Positions 34,522-42,917 of a stretch of DNA of 64,000 bases are shown here, piece after piece. The notes beneath the pieces were generated by a model that was not told the DNA's origin, did no database searches, and saw only the letters and a list, made by a program, of their open reading frames with translations. The stretch is from Planktophila grossartii. GTDB lineage: Bacteria > Actinomycetota > Actinomycetes > Nanopelagicales > Nanopelagicaceae. The stretch covers positions 496,001 to 560,000 of the forward strand of contig OZ248345.1 of the NCBI GenBank assembly GCA_965234365.1, given 5' to 3'. Positions within the stretch are counted from its first letter, which is position 1. The number at the start of each line of letters is the position of its first letter. Made by a program: the position numbers and the translations under genes.

Positions 34522-35375
34522 AAGAACGTGCACAGCGACTTGCTCTCTTCTCTGCCATCGAAGGCGGAGCAGCTTTCTGGAGCCGTGAAATATCAGAGAG
34601 GGGCGTGCAATCAGTCTTTGGTCGCATCAAGGCAGATGCATACGATTCAATCAAGCATGCAGCTCTCGTAGACAAGGTAAAGAGCTTCGAGAGTGCACCA
34701 GCATTTCAATCTATCGAAAAGGCCAGTTCTCACTTCATCATTCCCGGAGATGCGCAATGGCCCTTGCGCGTTGATGAACTTGAATGTCCGCCGATTGGTC
34801 TGATTGTGAAAGGCAACGTCGAATCCCTCAGCAATCCATCACTTGCCATTGTGGGCACGCGAAACCCAACTCCCTACGGAACTCGAATTGCTGGTGACTT
34901 CGCTGCAGGCTTTGTGGATCGCGAATGGGACATAGTCAGTGGGGGCGCATACGGAGTTGATTCTGCAGCCCATCGAGGAGCACTTGTTGCAGAAGGTCGC
35001 ACCATTGCGGTGATTGCATCAGGCATTGATCTGCAATATCCATCAGGAAATTCACGCCTCTTCGATGAAATCTGCGAGAACGGCGCAATTGTTACTGAAG
35101 TTATGCCAGGAGTCCCAGCTCTTCCGCATCGATTCCTTACTCGCAATCGCCTTATTGCTGCACTTTCTCAAGCAACGCTAGTTGTCGAAGCAGCATTTCG
35201 AAGTGGATCACTGCGTACAGCACGCGATGCTGCAGAGTTAATGAGACCTGTCATGGCGATACCCGGCCCAATAAATTCACCTTCATCTGAAGGGTGTCAT
35301 CGCCTTATCGGTGAGCGAGCAGCTGAACTCGTGACATCTGTTGCCGATGCAATTGAGTTGATTTCAGCGCTTTAG
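34518..35375 (+). CDS. dprA: DNA-processing protein DprA
   Basis: 285 residues. The Rossmann-like core has VGTRNPTPYGTRIAGDFAAG, SGGAYGVDSAAHRGAL, PSGNSRLFDEI and PHRFLTRNRLIAALS. The C-terminal winged helix of some homologues seems absent. It loads RecA on incoming single-stranded DNA in transformation. It overlaps comM by ATGA. Together with ComM it suggests a DNA-uptake recombination capacity, though no comEC, comEA or pilus genes occur here. Confidence 0.94.
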   Translation: MKERAQRLALFSAIEGGAAFWSREISERGVQSVFGRIKADAYDSIKHAALVDKVKSFESAPAFQSIEKASSHFIIPGDAQWPLRVDELECPPIGLIVKGNVESLSNPSLAIVGTRNPTPYGTRIAGDFAAGFVDREWDIVSGGAYGVDSAAHRGALVAEGRTIAVIASGIDLQYPSGNSRLFDEICENGAIVTEVMPGVPALPHRFLTRNRLIAALSQATLVVEAAFRSGSLRTARDAAELMRPVMAIPGPINSPSSEGCHRLIGERAAELVTSVADAIELISAL

Positions 35376-35425
35376 GTACTTCACGCATGTAATGAGAGAC
35401 CTCAAATTAGTGAGAGACTGGGTCC

Positions 35426-36343
35426 ATGAGTGATTTCCGTTCGGGCTTCGTGGCTATTGTCGGCCGCCCCAACACAGGAAAATCCACTCTCATCAATGCG
35501 CTCGTCGGAAGCAAGATTGCAATTACATCTCCGCATCCCAACACAACGCGCCATGCAATCCGTGGAATCGTCAACAATCCTGCCTATCAGGCAGTGCTCG
35601 TTGATACACCCGGAATTCATAAGCCTAAGACTCTCCTTGGCCACCGACTTAACGCGGTAGTAAATGAAAGCCTTGATTCCGTTGATATCGTGATGATGTG
35701 TCTTCCTGCCGATGAAACATCCGGCGCAGGAGATGAATTCTTGGCAGCAGAGATTGCAAAGTATTCACGTGCAAAGAAGTTCGCACTCGTAACCAAGACA
35801 GATTTAGTATCAAAGAAGAATCTCGCAACTCGCTTGCTCGGTATTTCAGCACTCGCAAAGGGATTTACGTGGGATGAGATTGTTCCCATTTCAGCAGCAA
35901 TCCACGAGCAGATTGATCTTCTTGAAAAGCTAATCGGCGATAACTTGCCTGAAGGTCCAGCTTTCTATCCCACGGATGTAAAGAGCGATCAGAAGATCGA
36001 AACGCTTATCTGCGAACTCATTCGCGAAGCAGCGCTACGCGATGCCCGTGAAGAGCTTCCACACTCCATTATGGTCACCATTGATGAGATGGCAGAACGT
36101 GAAGAAAAGGGAAGCCGTCCTTTCTACGATATCCACGCAACTATCCACGTTGAGCGCGATTCACAGACTGGAATATTGCTGGGACATCAAGGCGAACGTT
36201 TGAAAGATATTGGAATGCGCGCACGTAAAGATATTGAACGCGAACTCGGCGCACGAATCTTTCTTGGACTTCACGTCAAGGTTTCAAAAGAATGGCAGCG
36301 CGATCCCAAGCTGCTTGAAAGACTCGGTTTTACAGAGCGCTGA
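35426..36343 (+). CDS. era: GTPase Era
   Basis: Ribosome-maturation GTPase acting on the 3' end of 16S rRNA. 305 residues: G1 GRPNTGKST at 13-21, G3 DTPGIHKPK, G4 TKTD, then a C-terminal KH domain with GHQGERLKDIGMRARKDIE. The sequence GAGACT ends 6 nt before the ATG and no ribosome binding site is seen, so it too may be leaderless, with a weak -10 box. The last 14 bases overlap the convergent uppP gene. Confidence 0.95.
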   Translation: MSDFRSGFVAIVGRPNTGKSTLINALVGSKIAITSPHPNTTRHAIRGIVNNPAYQAVLVDTPGIHKPKTLLGHRLNAVVNESLDSVDIVMMCLPADETSGAGDEFLAAEIAKYSRAKKFALVTKTDLVSKKNLATRLLGISALAKGFTWDEIVPISAAIHEQIDLLEKLIGDNLPEGPAFYPTDVKSDQKIETLICELIREAALRDAREELPHSIMVTIDEMAEREEKGSRPFYDIHATIHVERDSQTGILLGHQGERLKDIGMRARKDIERELGARIFLGLHVKVSKEWQRDPKLLERLGFTER

Positions 36344-37139
36344 TAAGACCTGTTGCTAAAGCAACAAGGAGAGCAGAACCTAGTACAACGCGGTAAATCA
36401 CAAATGGCGTAAAGCTCTTTGTCGAGATGTACTTCATCAACCAGGCAATCACTGCATAACCCATGATGAATGCCGTTACGGTTGCAAGAAGAATCTCAGG
36501 CATGGAGTAGACAGAGACTGTCGAATCTCCCAGAGCTTTCTTTAATTCGTAGAGACCACTTCCGAAGACAGCGGGAAGTGCAAGCAAGAATGAGTAACGA
36601 AGCGCTGCTTCGCGCTTATAACCAAGGAAGCGGCCGAGTGCGATGGTGGCACCTGAACGAGATACACCCGGAATGAGCGCCATAGCTTGAGCGAAGCCGT
36701 AGAGAATTCCATCACGAGCGTTGAGAGTAGATAAATCTTTCTCGTTTCTGCCTACGCGATCTGCAAAACCAAGGATGAGACCAAAGACGATGAGAGTGCT
36801 TGCAATGAGCCAGAGTGAACGGAAGTTATTGGTGATGTAATCCTGTCCAAGATAACCGAGAACGATTATTGGCAGAGTTCCGATAATGATGAGCGTTCCG
36901 AGGCGCGCTTCAGCAGAGCCATCGCGCTTAAACCATGATCGGAGAATGGTGAGAATATCTCTACGGAAGTAGATCAACACTGCGAGCTCGGTGCCTATCT
37001 GTGTAATTGCAGTAAAGGCAGCTCCCGGATCATTTGCATTGGGCATAAAGGCACCAACGATACGAATATGTGCGCTCGAGGAAATGGGTAAGAATTCAGT
37101 GAGGCCTTGGACGATTCCGAGAAAGAGAGCTTCAAGCAT
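36330..37139 (-). CDS. uppP: undecaprenyl-diphosphatase
   Basis: Recycles the lipid carrier of peptidoglycan synthesis by dephosphorylating undecaprenyl diphosphate in the membrane. 269 residues, about eight helices, with the two BacA/UppP motifs: GLTEFLPISSSAH near 13-25 and PGVSRSGATI near 155-165. Minus-strand GATACT (37146-37151) ends 6 nt before the ATG, suggesting a leaderless start. It can confer bacitracin tolerance in other bacteria. Confidence 0.94.
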   Translation of the reverse strand: MLEALFLGIVQGLTEFLPISSSAHIRIVGAFMPNANDPGAAFTAITQIGTELAVLIYFRRDILTILRSWFKRDGSAEARLGTLIIIGTLPIIVLGYLGQDYITNNFRSLWLIASTLIVFGLILGFADRVGRNEKDLSTLNARDGILYGFAQAMALIPGVSRSGATIALGRFLGYKREAALRYSFLLALPAVFGSGLYELKKALGDSTVSVYSMPEILLATVTAFIMGYAVIAWLMKYISTKSFTPFVIYRVVLGSALLVALATGLISAL

Positions 37140-37158
37140 TGCGAAAGTATCTCAATAG

Positions 37159-38034
37159 TTAAGCGTTGGCGGGCTTACGGCTCGCGAAGTATGAACCAAT
37201 TAATACCAATGGAAGTCCAAGAACAATTCCCACTGTGAGCGGCTCATTCAAGATAATTACTCCAAGAACAACTGCACAGGCAGTGTTCAGGTATGTCACA
37301 AGTGAGCCACGCGCAACACCGATGATGGAGGCTAAGGTAAAGAATGCAGCGAAAGCGGCTCCGGTGGAGAGAACTCCGAGTCCCACAATTGCGCGGATAG
37401 CGCCATCAGAGATGTGATGTGTTGGCCATTGAGCAATAGCAAACGGTAGATAGAAGATCGCTGTCATCAACATTGCAACAGCATTGATTGCAATTCCTGA
37501 TACATGAGGGAGCGCACCTTGCACCATCATCACAGCGTAGGAATATCCAATAGAGGCAAGAAGAACCATAAAGATGGAGAGAGGATCAGCTGATCCCTTG
37601 ATGCTCTCGATGCCGACAACGGCCACGAGTCCAATGAATCCGACGATGATTCCAAGCAAACGGGTGCGATGCCAGACTGTTTTATCTCCACGCAATGAAG
37701 CAAAGATGGTTGCCCAGATAGGAACTGAGGCAACGAGCAGCCCTGTAAGCCCTGATGAGATTTTCTGCTCTGCCGTTCCAATTAGAATCCAGGGACCAAT
37801 CATTTCTAATAGAGCATAAGCAAAGATGTAACGCCATCCACGGATTGCAGAAATAAATTGTCGCTGCTGAATCGCAATAGGAATCAAGATTGCAGCACCG
37901 ATTGCAGTTCGTAGACAGACAACCGTTGCTGGGCTAAACCCATTATCAGGATCGACCGCGACCTTGATGAAAAGGTATGGAATACCCCAGAGAAAACCGA
38001 CAAGGATAAATAGGAACCAACCGCGACGTGACAT
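37159..38034 (-). CDS. EamA-family (DMT superfamily) transporter
   Basis: 291 residues, ten predicted helices in two EamA repeats. It opens with RRGWFLFILVGFLWGIPYLF, and the second repeat has STGAAFAAFFTLASIIG with IILNEPLTVG. The family mostly exports amino acids or related metabolites. It starts 7 nt after the glgA/glgM stop on the same strand, so it is probably co-transcribed; the physiological link with glycogen metabolism is unclear. Confidence 0.88.
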   Translation of the reverse strand: MSRRGWFLFILVGFLWGIPYLFIKVAVDPDNGFSPATVVCLRTAIGAAILIPIAIQQRQFISAIRGWRYIFAYALLEMIGPWILIGTAEQKISSGLTGLLVASVPIWATIFASLRGDKTVWHRTRLLGIIVGFIGLVAVVGIESIKGSADPLSIFMVLLASIGYSYAVMMVQGALPHVSGIAINAVAMLMTAIFYLPFAIAQWPTHHISDGAIRAIVGLGVLSTGAAFAAFFTLASIIGVARGSLVTYLNTACAVVLGVIILNEPLTVGIVLGLPLVLIGSYFASRKPANA

Positions 38035-38041
38035 AACTTCC

Positions 38042-39208
38042 CTAATTGCTTATAACGCTCTTATAGAGCGCAATGGTTTGGGCAGCGACGGCATCCCAGC
38101 CGAACTCTGATTGGGCGCGTGCTCGTCCTGCTTTTCCATATTTTTCAAGGAGATCGGGATCTGCCATCAATGAAGAGATTGCAGATGTTAAATCTGATTC
38201 AAACTGTGCATGATCTGTTGTGTAATCAACGAGTTCGCCTGTCACTTTATGAGAAACAACTTCAGGAATTCCACCGACGCGAGAAGCAAGAACAGCGGTT
38301 TCACAACCCATCGCCTCGAGGTTCACAATGCCGAGAGGTTCGTAGATAGAAGGACAGAGAAAGAGATCTGCATGAGTAAGCGCTGCGGTGAGCTTGTCGT
38401 GAGGAAGCATCTCTTTAATCCACCAGACATTAGAACGAGTGCTCTGAAGTTCGGCGATAAGTGCAGCAACCTCATTGCCGATCGTCTCTTCATCAGGGCT
38501 TCCTGCGGCAAGGACAAGTCCGTAATCAGCAGGTACGTTCTTCCAAGCGCGAAGAAGATGGGCTAAACCTTTTTGGCGCGTGATACGGCCAACGAACATT
38601 GCGTAGCGACCAGTGATTCCAAATTCCTTGAGAACTGAGTCATCATGGTTGGGCGCAAACTTTGTTGTATCTACACCGTTGCGGATTGTGACTACCTTTG
38701 CAGGGTCCACTTCTGGATAAGCGCTCAATACATCAGCGCGCATTCCATCGCTGACAGCGATGATGGCAGCAGCTGCTTCGTAGGCAGTTTTTTCTGCCCA
38801 TGAAGAAATCTTGTATCCGCCACCGAGTTGTTCAGCTTTCCAAGGGCGCAAAGGTTCGAGCGAATGTGCGCTGACGATATGAGGAGTTCCGTAGAGAAGC
38901 GAAGCAGTATGTCCTGCCATATTGGCATACCAAGTATGTGAATGAATGACATCAACGTTCTGCAAATTATTGGCAATCGCAAGGTCTGTGGCGATTGCCT
39001 GAAGAGCAGGGTTGGCTGTTGCAAATTCAGCAGGTGTGTCATAACCAAAAGCGCCGTCAGTACGAGGACCACCAAAGCAATGCACATCGACTTCAAAGCC
39101 TGAAACTGCGCGAAGAGCTTGAGTCAATTGAACGACATGGACCCCAGCTCCACCATAAACCGCTGGTGGCCACTCTTTCGTGACGATTCCAATTCGAGTG
39201 CCGCTCAT
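38042..39208 (-). CDS. glgA: actinobacterial GlgA/GlgM-type glycosyltransferase (GT4)
   Basis: 388 residues of GT-B fold. The N-terminal VTKEWPPAVYGGAGVHV and the C-terminal FLCPSIYEPLGIVNLEAM, with its E-x7-E nucleotide-sugar site, match the actinobacterial glycogen synthase group. The Mycobacterium member Rv1212c (GlgM) makes maltose 1-phosphate from ADP-glucose and glucose 1-phosphate, feeding the GlgE route. This gene may do that rather than extend glycogen directly. It is divergent from glgC, as in mycobacteria. ATG lies 6 nt behind TACTCT (leaderless). Confidence 0.9.
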   Translation of the reverse strand: MSGTRIGIVTKEWPPAVYGGAGVHVVQLTQALRAVSGFEVDVHCFGGPRTDGAFGYDTPAEFATANPALQAIATDLAIANNLQNVDVIHSHTWYANMAGHTASLLYGTPHIVSAHSLEPLRPWKAEQLGGGYKISSWAEKTAYEAAAAIIAVSDGMRADVLSAYPEVDPAKVVTIRNGVDTTKFAPNHDDSVLKEFGITGRYAMFVGRITRQKGLAHLLRAWKNVPADYGLVLAAGSPDEETIGNEVAALIAELQSTRSNVWWIKEMLPHDKLTAALTHADLFLCPSIYEPLGIVNLEAMGCETAVLASRVGGIPEVVSHKVTGELVDYTTDHAQFESDLTSAISSLMADPDLLEKYGKAGRARAQSEFGWDAVAAQTIALYKSVISN

Positions 39209-39214
39209 GGGGTA

Positions 39215-39220
39215 AGAGTA
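39215..39220 (-). promoter_or_regulatory. -10 box of glgA/glgM (leaderless)
   Basis: Minus-strand TACTCT ends 6 nt before the ATG at 39208. Confidence 0.6.
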
Positions 39221-39253
39221 TCGGGCACTCTAGATAGATTGAAAGTTGTTGGG

Positions 39254-39259
39254 TAACCT
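39254..39259 (+). promoter_or_regulatory. -10 box of glgC (leaderless)
   Basis: TAACCT ends 6 nt before the ATG at 39266; it is back to back with the glgA/glgM promoter. Confidence 0.6.
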
Positions 39260-39265
39260 TCTCTC

Positions 39266-40489
39266 ATGCCTCGCTACGAAGTTCCTCTCGGAATTGTTCT
39301 TGCGGGCGGTGAAGGCAAGCGATTGATGCCTCTCACGGCAGATCGCGCAAAACCTGCAGTTCCTTTTGGTGGTTCATATCGCCTCATCGACTTTGTACTT
39401 TCAAATCTTGTTAACGCTGAGATGCGCAAGATTGCGGTTCTCACTCAATACAAATCACACTCACTCGACCGCCACATCACCACAACATGGCGCATGTCGA
39501 CACTTCTCTCTAACTACATCACTCCAGTGCCTGCACAACAGCGCCTTGGCCCACGTTGGTATACCGGTTCTGCTGATGCAATCTTGCAGAACTTCAACTT
39601 GATTCAAGATGAGAATCCAAAGCATGTTCTTGTCTTCGGTGCTGACCACGTCTATCGCATGGATCCAAGTCAGATGTTTGAACAACACCTCGAAACTGGT
39701 GCAGGAATTACGATTGCGGCTATTCGTATGCCTCGATCTGAAGCACATGACTTTGGTGTCATCGAACTCGCCGAAGACGGAATAACCATTAAGGCATTCC
39801 ACGAGAAGCCATCTAATCCACCTGCAATGCCAGGACATCCCGATCTCAGTCTTGTCTCTATGGGTAACTACATCTTTAAGCGCGATGTGATGGAAGAAGC
39901 TCTCATCCTCGACTCCGAAGATCTTGAATCACGCCATGATCTCGGTGGAAATATCATTCCAATGCTCACCAAGGCTGGCGTTGCAAAGGTCTATGACTTT
40001 GAAAATAACGTCGTACCCGGTGCGACCGAGCGCGATAAGGGTTACTGGCGCGATGTAGGTTCGATCGATGCTTATTACGACGCACATATGGATTTAGTTT
40101 CTATCCATCCAATCTTTAATCTCTATAACCGCGAGTGGCCTCTGCTTACCAATCCACCATCACTTCCACCTGCAAAGTTCAGCGCAAGTGGAATAGCTCA
40201 AGATTCCATCGTGGGCGCTGGCTCCATCATTGCTGGTGGCCACGTCAATCACACCGTCACTTCATACGATGTACACGTTGGAAATGGCGCATTTGTCGAT
40301 GGCGCTGTCTTGATGCCAGGCGTCAAGATTGGCGACCGCGCCGTTGTTCGTAAGGCAATCATCGATAAGAACGCAATTGTCGAACCAGGTGCTCAGATTG
40401 GCGTCGATCTCGAACGCGACCGTCAGCGCTTTACCGTTACCGAGAGCGGAATCGTCGTTGTCGGTAAGGGCATGATCGTTACTGCGTAA
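39266..40489 (+). CDS. glgC: glucose-1-phosphate adenylyltransferase
   Basis: Makes ADP-glucose from ATP and glucose 1-phosphate. 407 residues: an N-terminal pyrophosphorylase domain with GIVLAGGEGKRLMPLT at 8-23 and KPAVPFGGSYRLIDFVLSN, followed by FGADHVYRMD and KGYWRDVGSIDAYY. A C-terminal left-handed beta-helix carries VGAGSIIAGGHV-type hexapeptide repeats. It pairs with the divergent glgA/glgM as the start of storage-glucan synthesis. The 3' end overlaps the convergent hydrolase gene by 11 bases. Confidence 0.96.
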   Translation: MPRYEVPLGIVLAGGEGKRLMPLTADRAKPAVPFGGSYRLIDFVLSNLVNAEMRKIAVLTQYKSHSLDRHITTTWRMSTLLSNYITPVPAQQRLGPRWYTGSADAILQNFNLIQDENPKHVLVFGADHVYRMDPSQMFEQHLETGAGITIAAIRMPRSEAHDFGVIELAEDGITIKAFHEKPSNPPAMPGHPDLSLVSMGNYIFKRDVMEEALILDSEDLESRHDLGGNIIPMLTKAGVAKVYDFENNVVPGATERDKGYWRDVGSIDAYYDAHMDLVSIHPIFNLYNREWPLLTNPPSLPPAKFSASGIAQDSIVGAGSIIAGGHVNHTVTSYDVHVGNGAFVDGAVLMPGVKIGDRAVVRKAIIDKNAIVEPGAQIGVDLERDRQRFTVTESGIVVVGKGMIVTA

Positions 40490-41405
40490 GTTTTGTAATC
40501 TCCACTGCAACTGCATCAATCGCTTCTCGCGCAGTAGGTGTTACTGCCATATTGGTAAAGAAACCGTGAATCATCCCCGCATACTCTGTATAGATTACAG
40601 AGACGTCATCGCGCTCAAGTAGCGCGGCGTATTTCTCGCCATCACTAATCAACGGGTCGTATTGGGCGGTAATAATGATTGCGGGTGCAACTCCAGAAAA
40701 TGAGCTCGCACACATAGGAATTGCATAAGGATTTGAATCGTGCTGGCTTCCTTGAAGATATTGATCCCAGAACCATTGCATCGCTTGAGTAGAGAGACCA
40801 TACCCCGTTGCATTTTTGATATATGACTCTGTATCAAAGTTACGGTCGTTGCATGGATAGATCAGAAGTTGGAAGGCGAGAGCAATCTTCTTATCGCGCG
40901 CTTTGAGTGCAACACCTGATGCCAAGTTAGCTCCTGCGCTATCTCCGGCTACTCCGATCTTCGTTGGATCAATATTCAATTCGGCGGCGTTGGCGATGAC
41001 CCATAGAAGTGTTGCATAGCAATCATCGAAAGGAATCGGGAAAGGATGCTCGGGTGCTTTCTGATAATTGACGCTAATGATGGTTGCACCGCTTTGATTC
41101 GCGAGCCGTGCAAGGGATGCATCGTAGATATCGAGGAAGTTGAGTACCCAGCCACCACCATGGAAGTAGACAATCGCTGGTGCGTTACTTGCAGAAGTAG
41201 GGCGATATATTCGAATAGGTAGATCTGCAGTGGGACCTGGAATGTATCTATTGACGATTTCGTGCACTGGTTCTACGGGACCAGCTAATGCAGGACGTGA
41301 TTGGGTGTTCTTGCGAATGACATCAACGGGGGCTTCCCACACCTGTGGAAGACCAGCCGCAGCACCTGCTTCGAGGAATGCTTTGATCTCTGGAGCAAGT
41401 GACAT
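40479..41405 (-). CDS. alpha/beta hydrolase, hormone-sensitive lipase family
   Basis: 308 residues. HGGGWV near 80 is the oxyanion-hole motif of the HSL group, GDSAGANLA near 155 holds the nucleophile Ser, and Asp and His follow in AQYDPLISDGEKYA and GMIHGFF. It hydrolyses short-chain esters; the natural substrate is unknown. It lies 12 nt after the photolyase on the same strand, so it may be the third gene of an xylB-phr-hydrolase unit. No signal peptide. Confidence 0.88.
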   Translation of the reverse strand: MSLAPEIKAFLEAGAAAGLPQVWEAPVDVIRKNTQSRPALAGPVEPVHEIVNRYIPGPTADLPIRIYRPTSASNAPAIVYFHGGGWVLNFLDIYDASLARLANQSGATIISVNYQKAPEHPFPIPFDDCYATLLWVIANAAELNIDPTKIGVAGDSAGANLASGVALKARDKKIALAFQLLIYPCNDRNFDTESYIKNATGYGLSTQAMQWFWDQYLQGSQHDSNPYAIPMCASSFSGVAPAIIITAQYDPLISDGEKYAALLERDDVSVIYTEYAGMIHGFFTNMAVTPTAREAIDAVAVEITKLTQ

Positions 41406-41417
41406 GGCGTTATTGAA

Positions 41418-42917
41418 TCAGAGTTCACCGCGCGAGAGAAGTTCTAACACTTCCTTAGCGCGCTCTCGTAGTTCAGGTAAATCACCGAGACGTTTAAGAC
41501 CAGCAAGTTGCTGACCCATTCGATGATTCTTTGCAAATCGTTCTTGATTACGATCGAGGAAATCCCAATACAAAGTTGTAAACGGGCATGCATCATCACC
41601 GATGCGCTTCTTGGGATCAAATGCACAACCCTTGCAGAAACTTCCCATCTTCGAGATGTAGGAACCTCCTGATGCATAAGGCTTGGTCGCAAGCTTTCCA
41701 CCATCGGCGTGCAGGCTCATTCCAATGACATTGGGAACCATTACCCAATCAGCTGAGTCGATAAAGGCGCGTCGCATCCAGTCGAGAAATTCTTGCGGCG
41801 ATGTTCCGGTAATGAGAGCAAGGTTGCTTAAGACCATTAATCGAGGAATATGGTGAACCCATGCGCGCGCTTCAATGTCGCGCACCTGTGTTGCTACACA
41901 GTTCATCTGGGTTTTGCTTGAATCAGTGTAAAGCGGCAAGAGTGGGCGATCAGCAGCGAGTGCATTCTCATTTCGGTAGAGATCACCGAAGTGCCAGTAC
42001 AAACCGTTGATGTATTCGCGCCAACCAATGATTTGTCGGATAAATCCTTCAGCACTTGCTAGCGGAATATCTCCTATTGCAAATCGTTTTAACGCTGCAG
42101 TGATTACCTCTTCAGCATGGAGCAATCCGATATTGAGATAGGGGCTTAAGAGTGAGTGATTAACAGCCCAAGATTCAGCAACCATTGCATCTTCGTATGC
42201 ACCGAATTCAGCGAATCCTGTCTCAAAGAAGTGCTTCATCTGCTTGAGTGCCGCAGCACGCGTTGTGCCCCATGTTGTATCGGGATCTTCGCCAAAGACT
42301 GGAAGGTTGCGCTTCTTAATGTCGGCAAGTACCGCTGCATCGATCTCATCGCGTGGATGTTCCACATATGCAGGCCATGAATGTGCACCTTTAGGGGGCG
42401 GAAGGCGATTATCTGCATCGTAATTCCACTTACCACCGACAGGATCTTTGCCCTCCATCAAAATGTTTAGGCGAACACGTTGCGCGCGATAGAAGTTCTC
42501 CATGACCAAACTCTTCTGGGCATCAGCCCATTGAGTAAAGAGTGGACGAGAAGTCAGAAAGAAGTTGTTGGGATAAGAGGTAACTCCAAGGTTCTGCAAT
42601 TGTTCATACTGTTGATGTGAAGATGGTTCGGTCACTTCAATCTCAACATCTGGATTGGATTCGCGGAATTCCTTGATGCCGACTTCAGTAGTGGCACTTC
42701 GCATAAAGGTGACTGTAAAACCTTCGTCGCGTAGATCTTTTAGGAAGTGATCACGTGCAGACATCAGAAAGAAGAGGCGCTGGATATGCCACTTACGCGT
42801 GGTGAGCATCCGTTCGCTCTCAATGAAGAGGATCTGATGTGTCTTGGGGTCTGCCTTCTTCAACGCTCCGTAGTTGCGATTGAGTTGGTCATTAAGAAGG
42901 AGTACAACTCTTACCAA
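41418..42917 (-). CDS. FeS-BCP/CryPro-type (6-4) photolyase-related protein
   Basis: A 499-residue bacterial cryptochrome/photolyase of the group carrying an iron-sulfur cluster. The N-terminal LNDQLNRNYGAL and IQRLFFLMSARDHF mark the deoxyribodipyrimidine-photolyase-related family. Four candidate cluster cysteines are one in MNCVATQVRD and three in FCKGCAFDPKKRIGDDAC, the C-X2-C-X12-C spacing of Agrobacterium PhrB. It should repair UV photoproducts using FAD and light, apt for a surface-water organism. The apparent start is TTG 42917, overlapping the xylB stop by 7 nt. Confidence 0.88.
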   Translation of the reverse strand: MVRVVLLLNDQLNRNYGALKKADPKTHQILFIESERMLTTRKWHIQRLFFLMSARDHFLKDLRDEGFTVTFMRSATTEVGIKEFRESNPDVEIEVTEPSSHQQYEQLQNLGVTSYPNNFFLTSRPLFTQWADAQKSLVMENFYRAQRVRLNILMEGKDPVGGKWNYDADNRLPPPKGAHSWPAYVEHPRDEIDAAVLADIKKRNLPVFGEDPDTTWGTTRAAALKQMKHFFETGFAEFGAYEDAMVAESWAVNHSLLSPYLNIGLLHAEEVITAALKRFAIGDIPLASAEGFIRQIIGWREYINGLYWHFGDLYRNENALAADRPLLPLYTDSSKTQMNCVATQVRDIEARAWVHHIPRLMVLSNLALITGTSPQEFLDWMRRAFIDSADWVMVPNVIGMSLHADGGKLATKPYASGGSYISKMGSFCKGCAFDPKKRIGDDACPFTTLYWDFLDRNQERFAKNHRMGQQLAGLKRLGDLPELRERAKEVLELLSRGEL

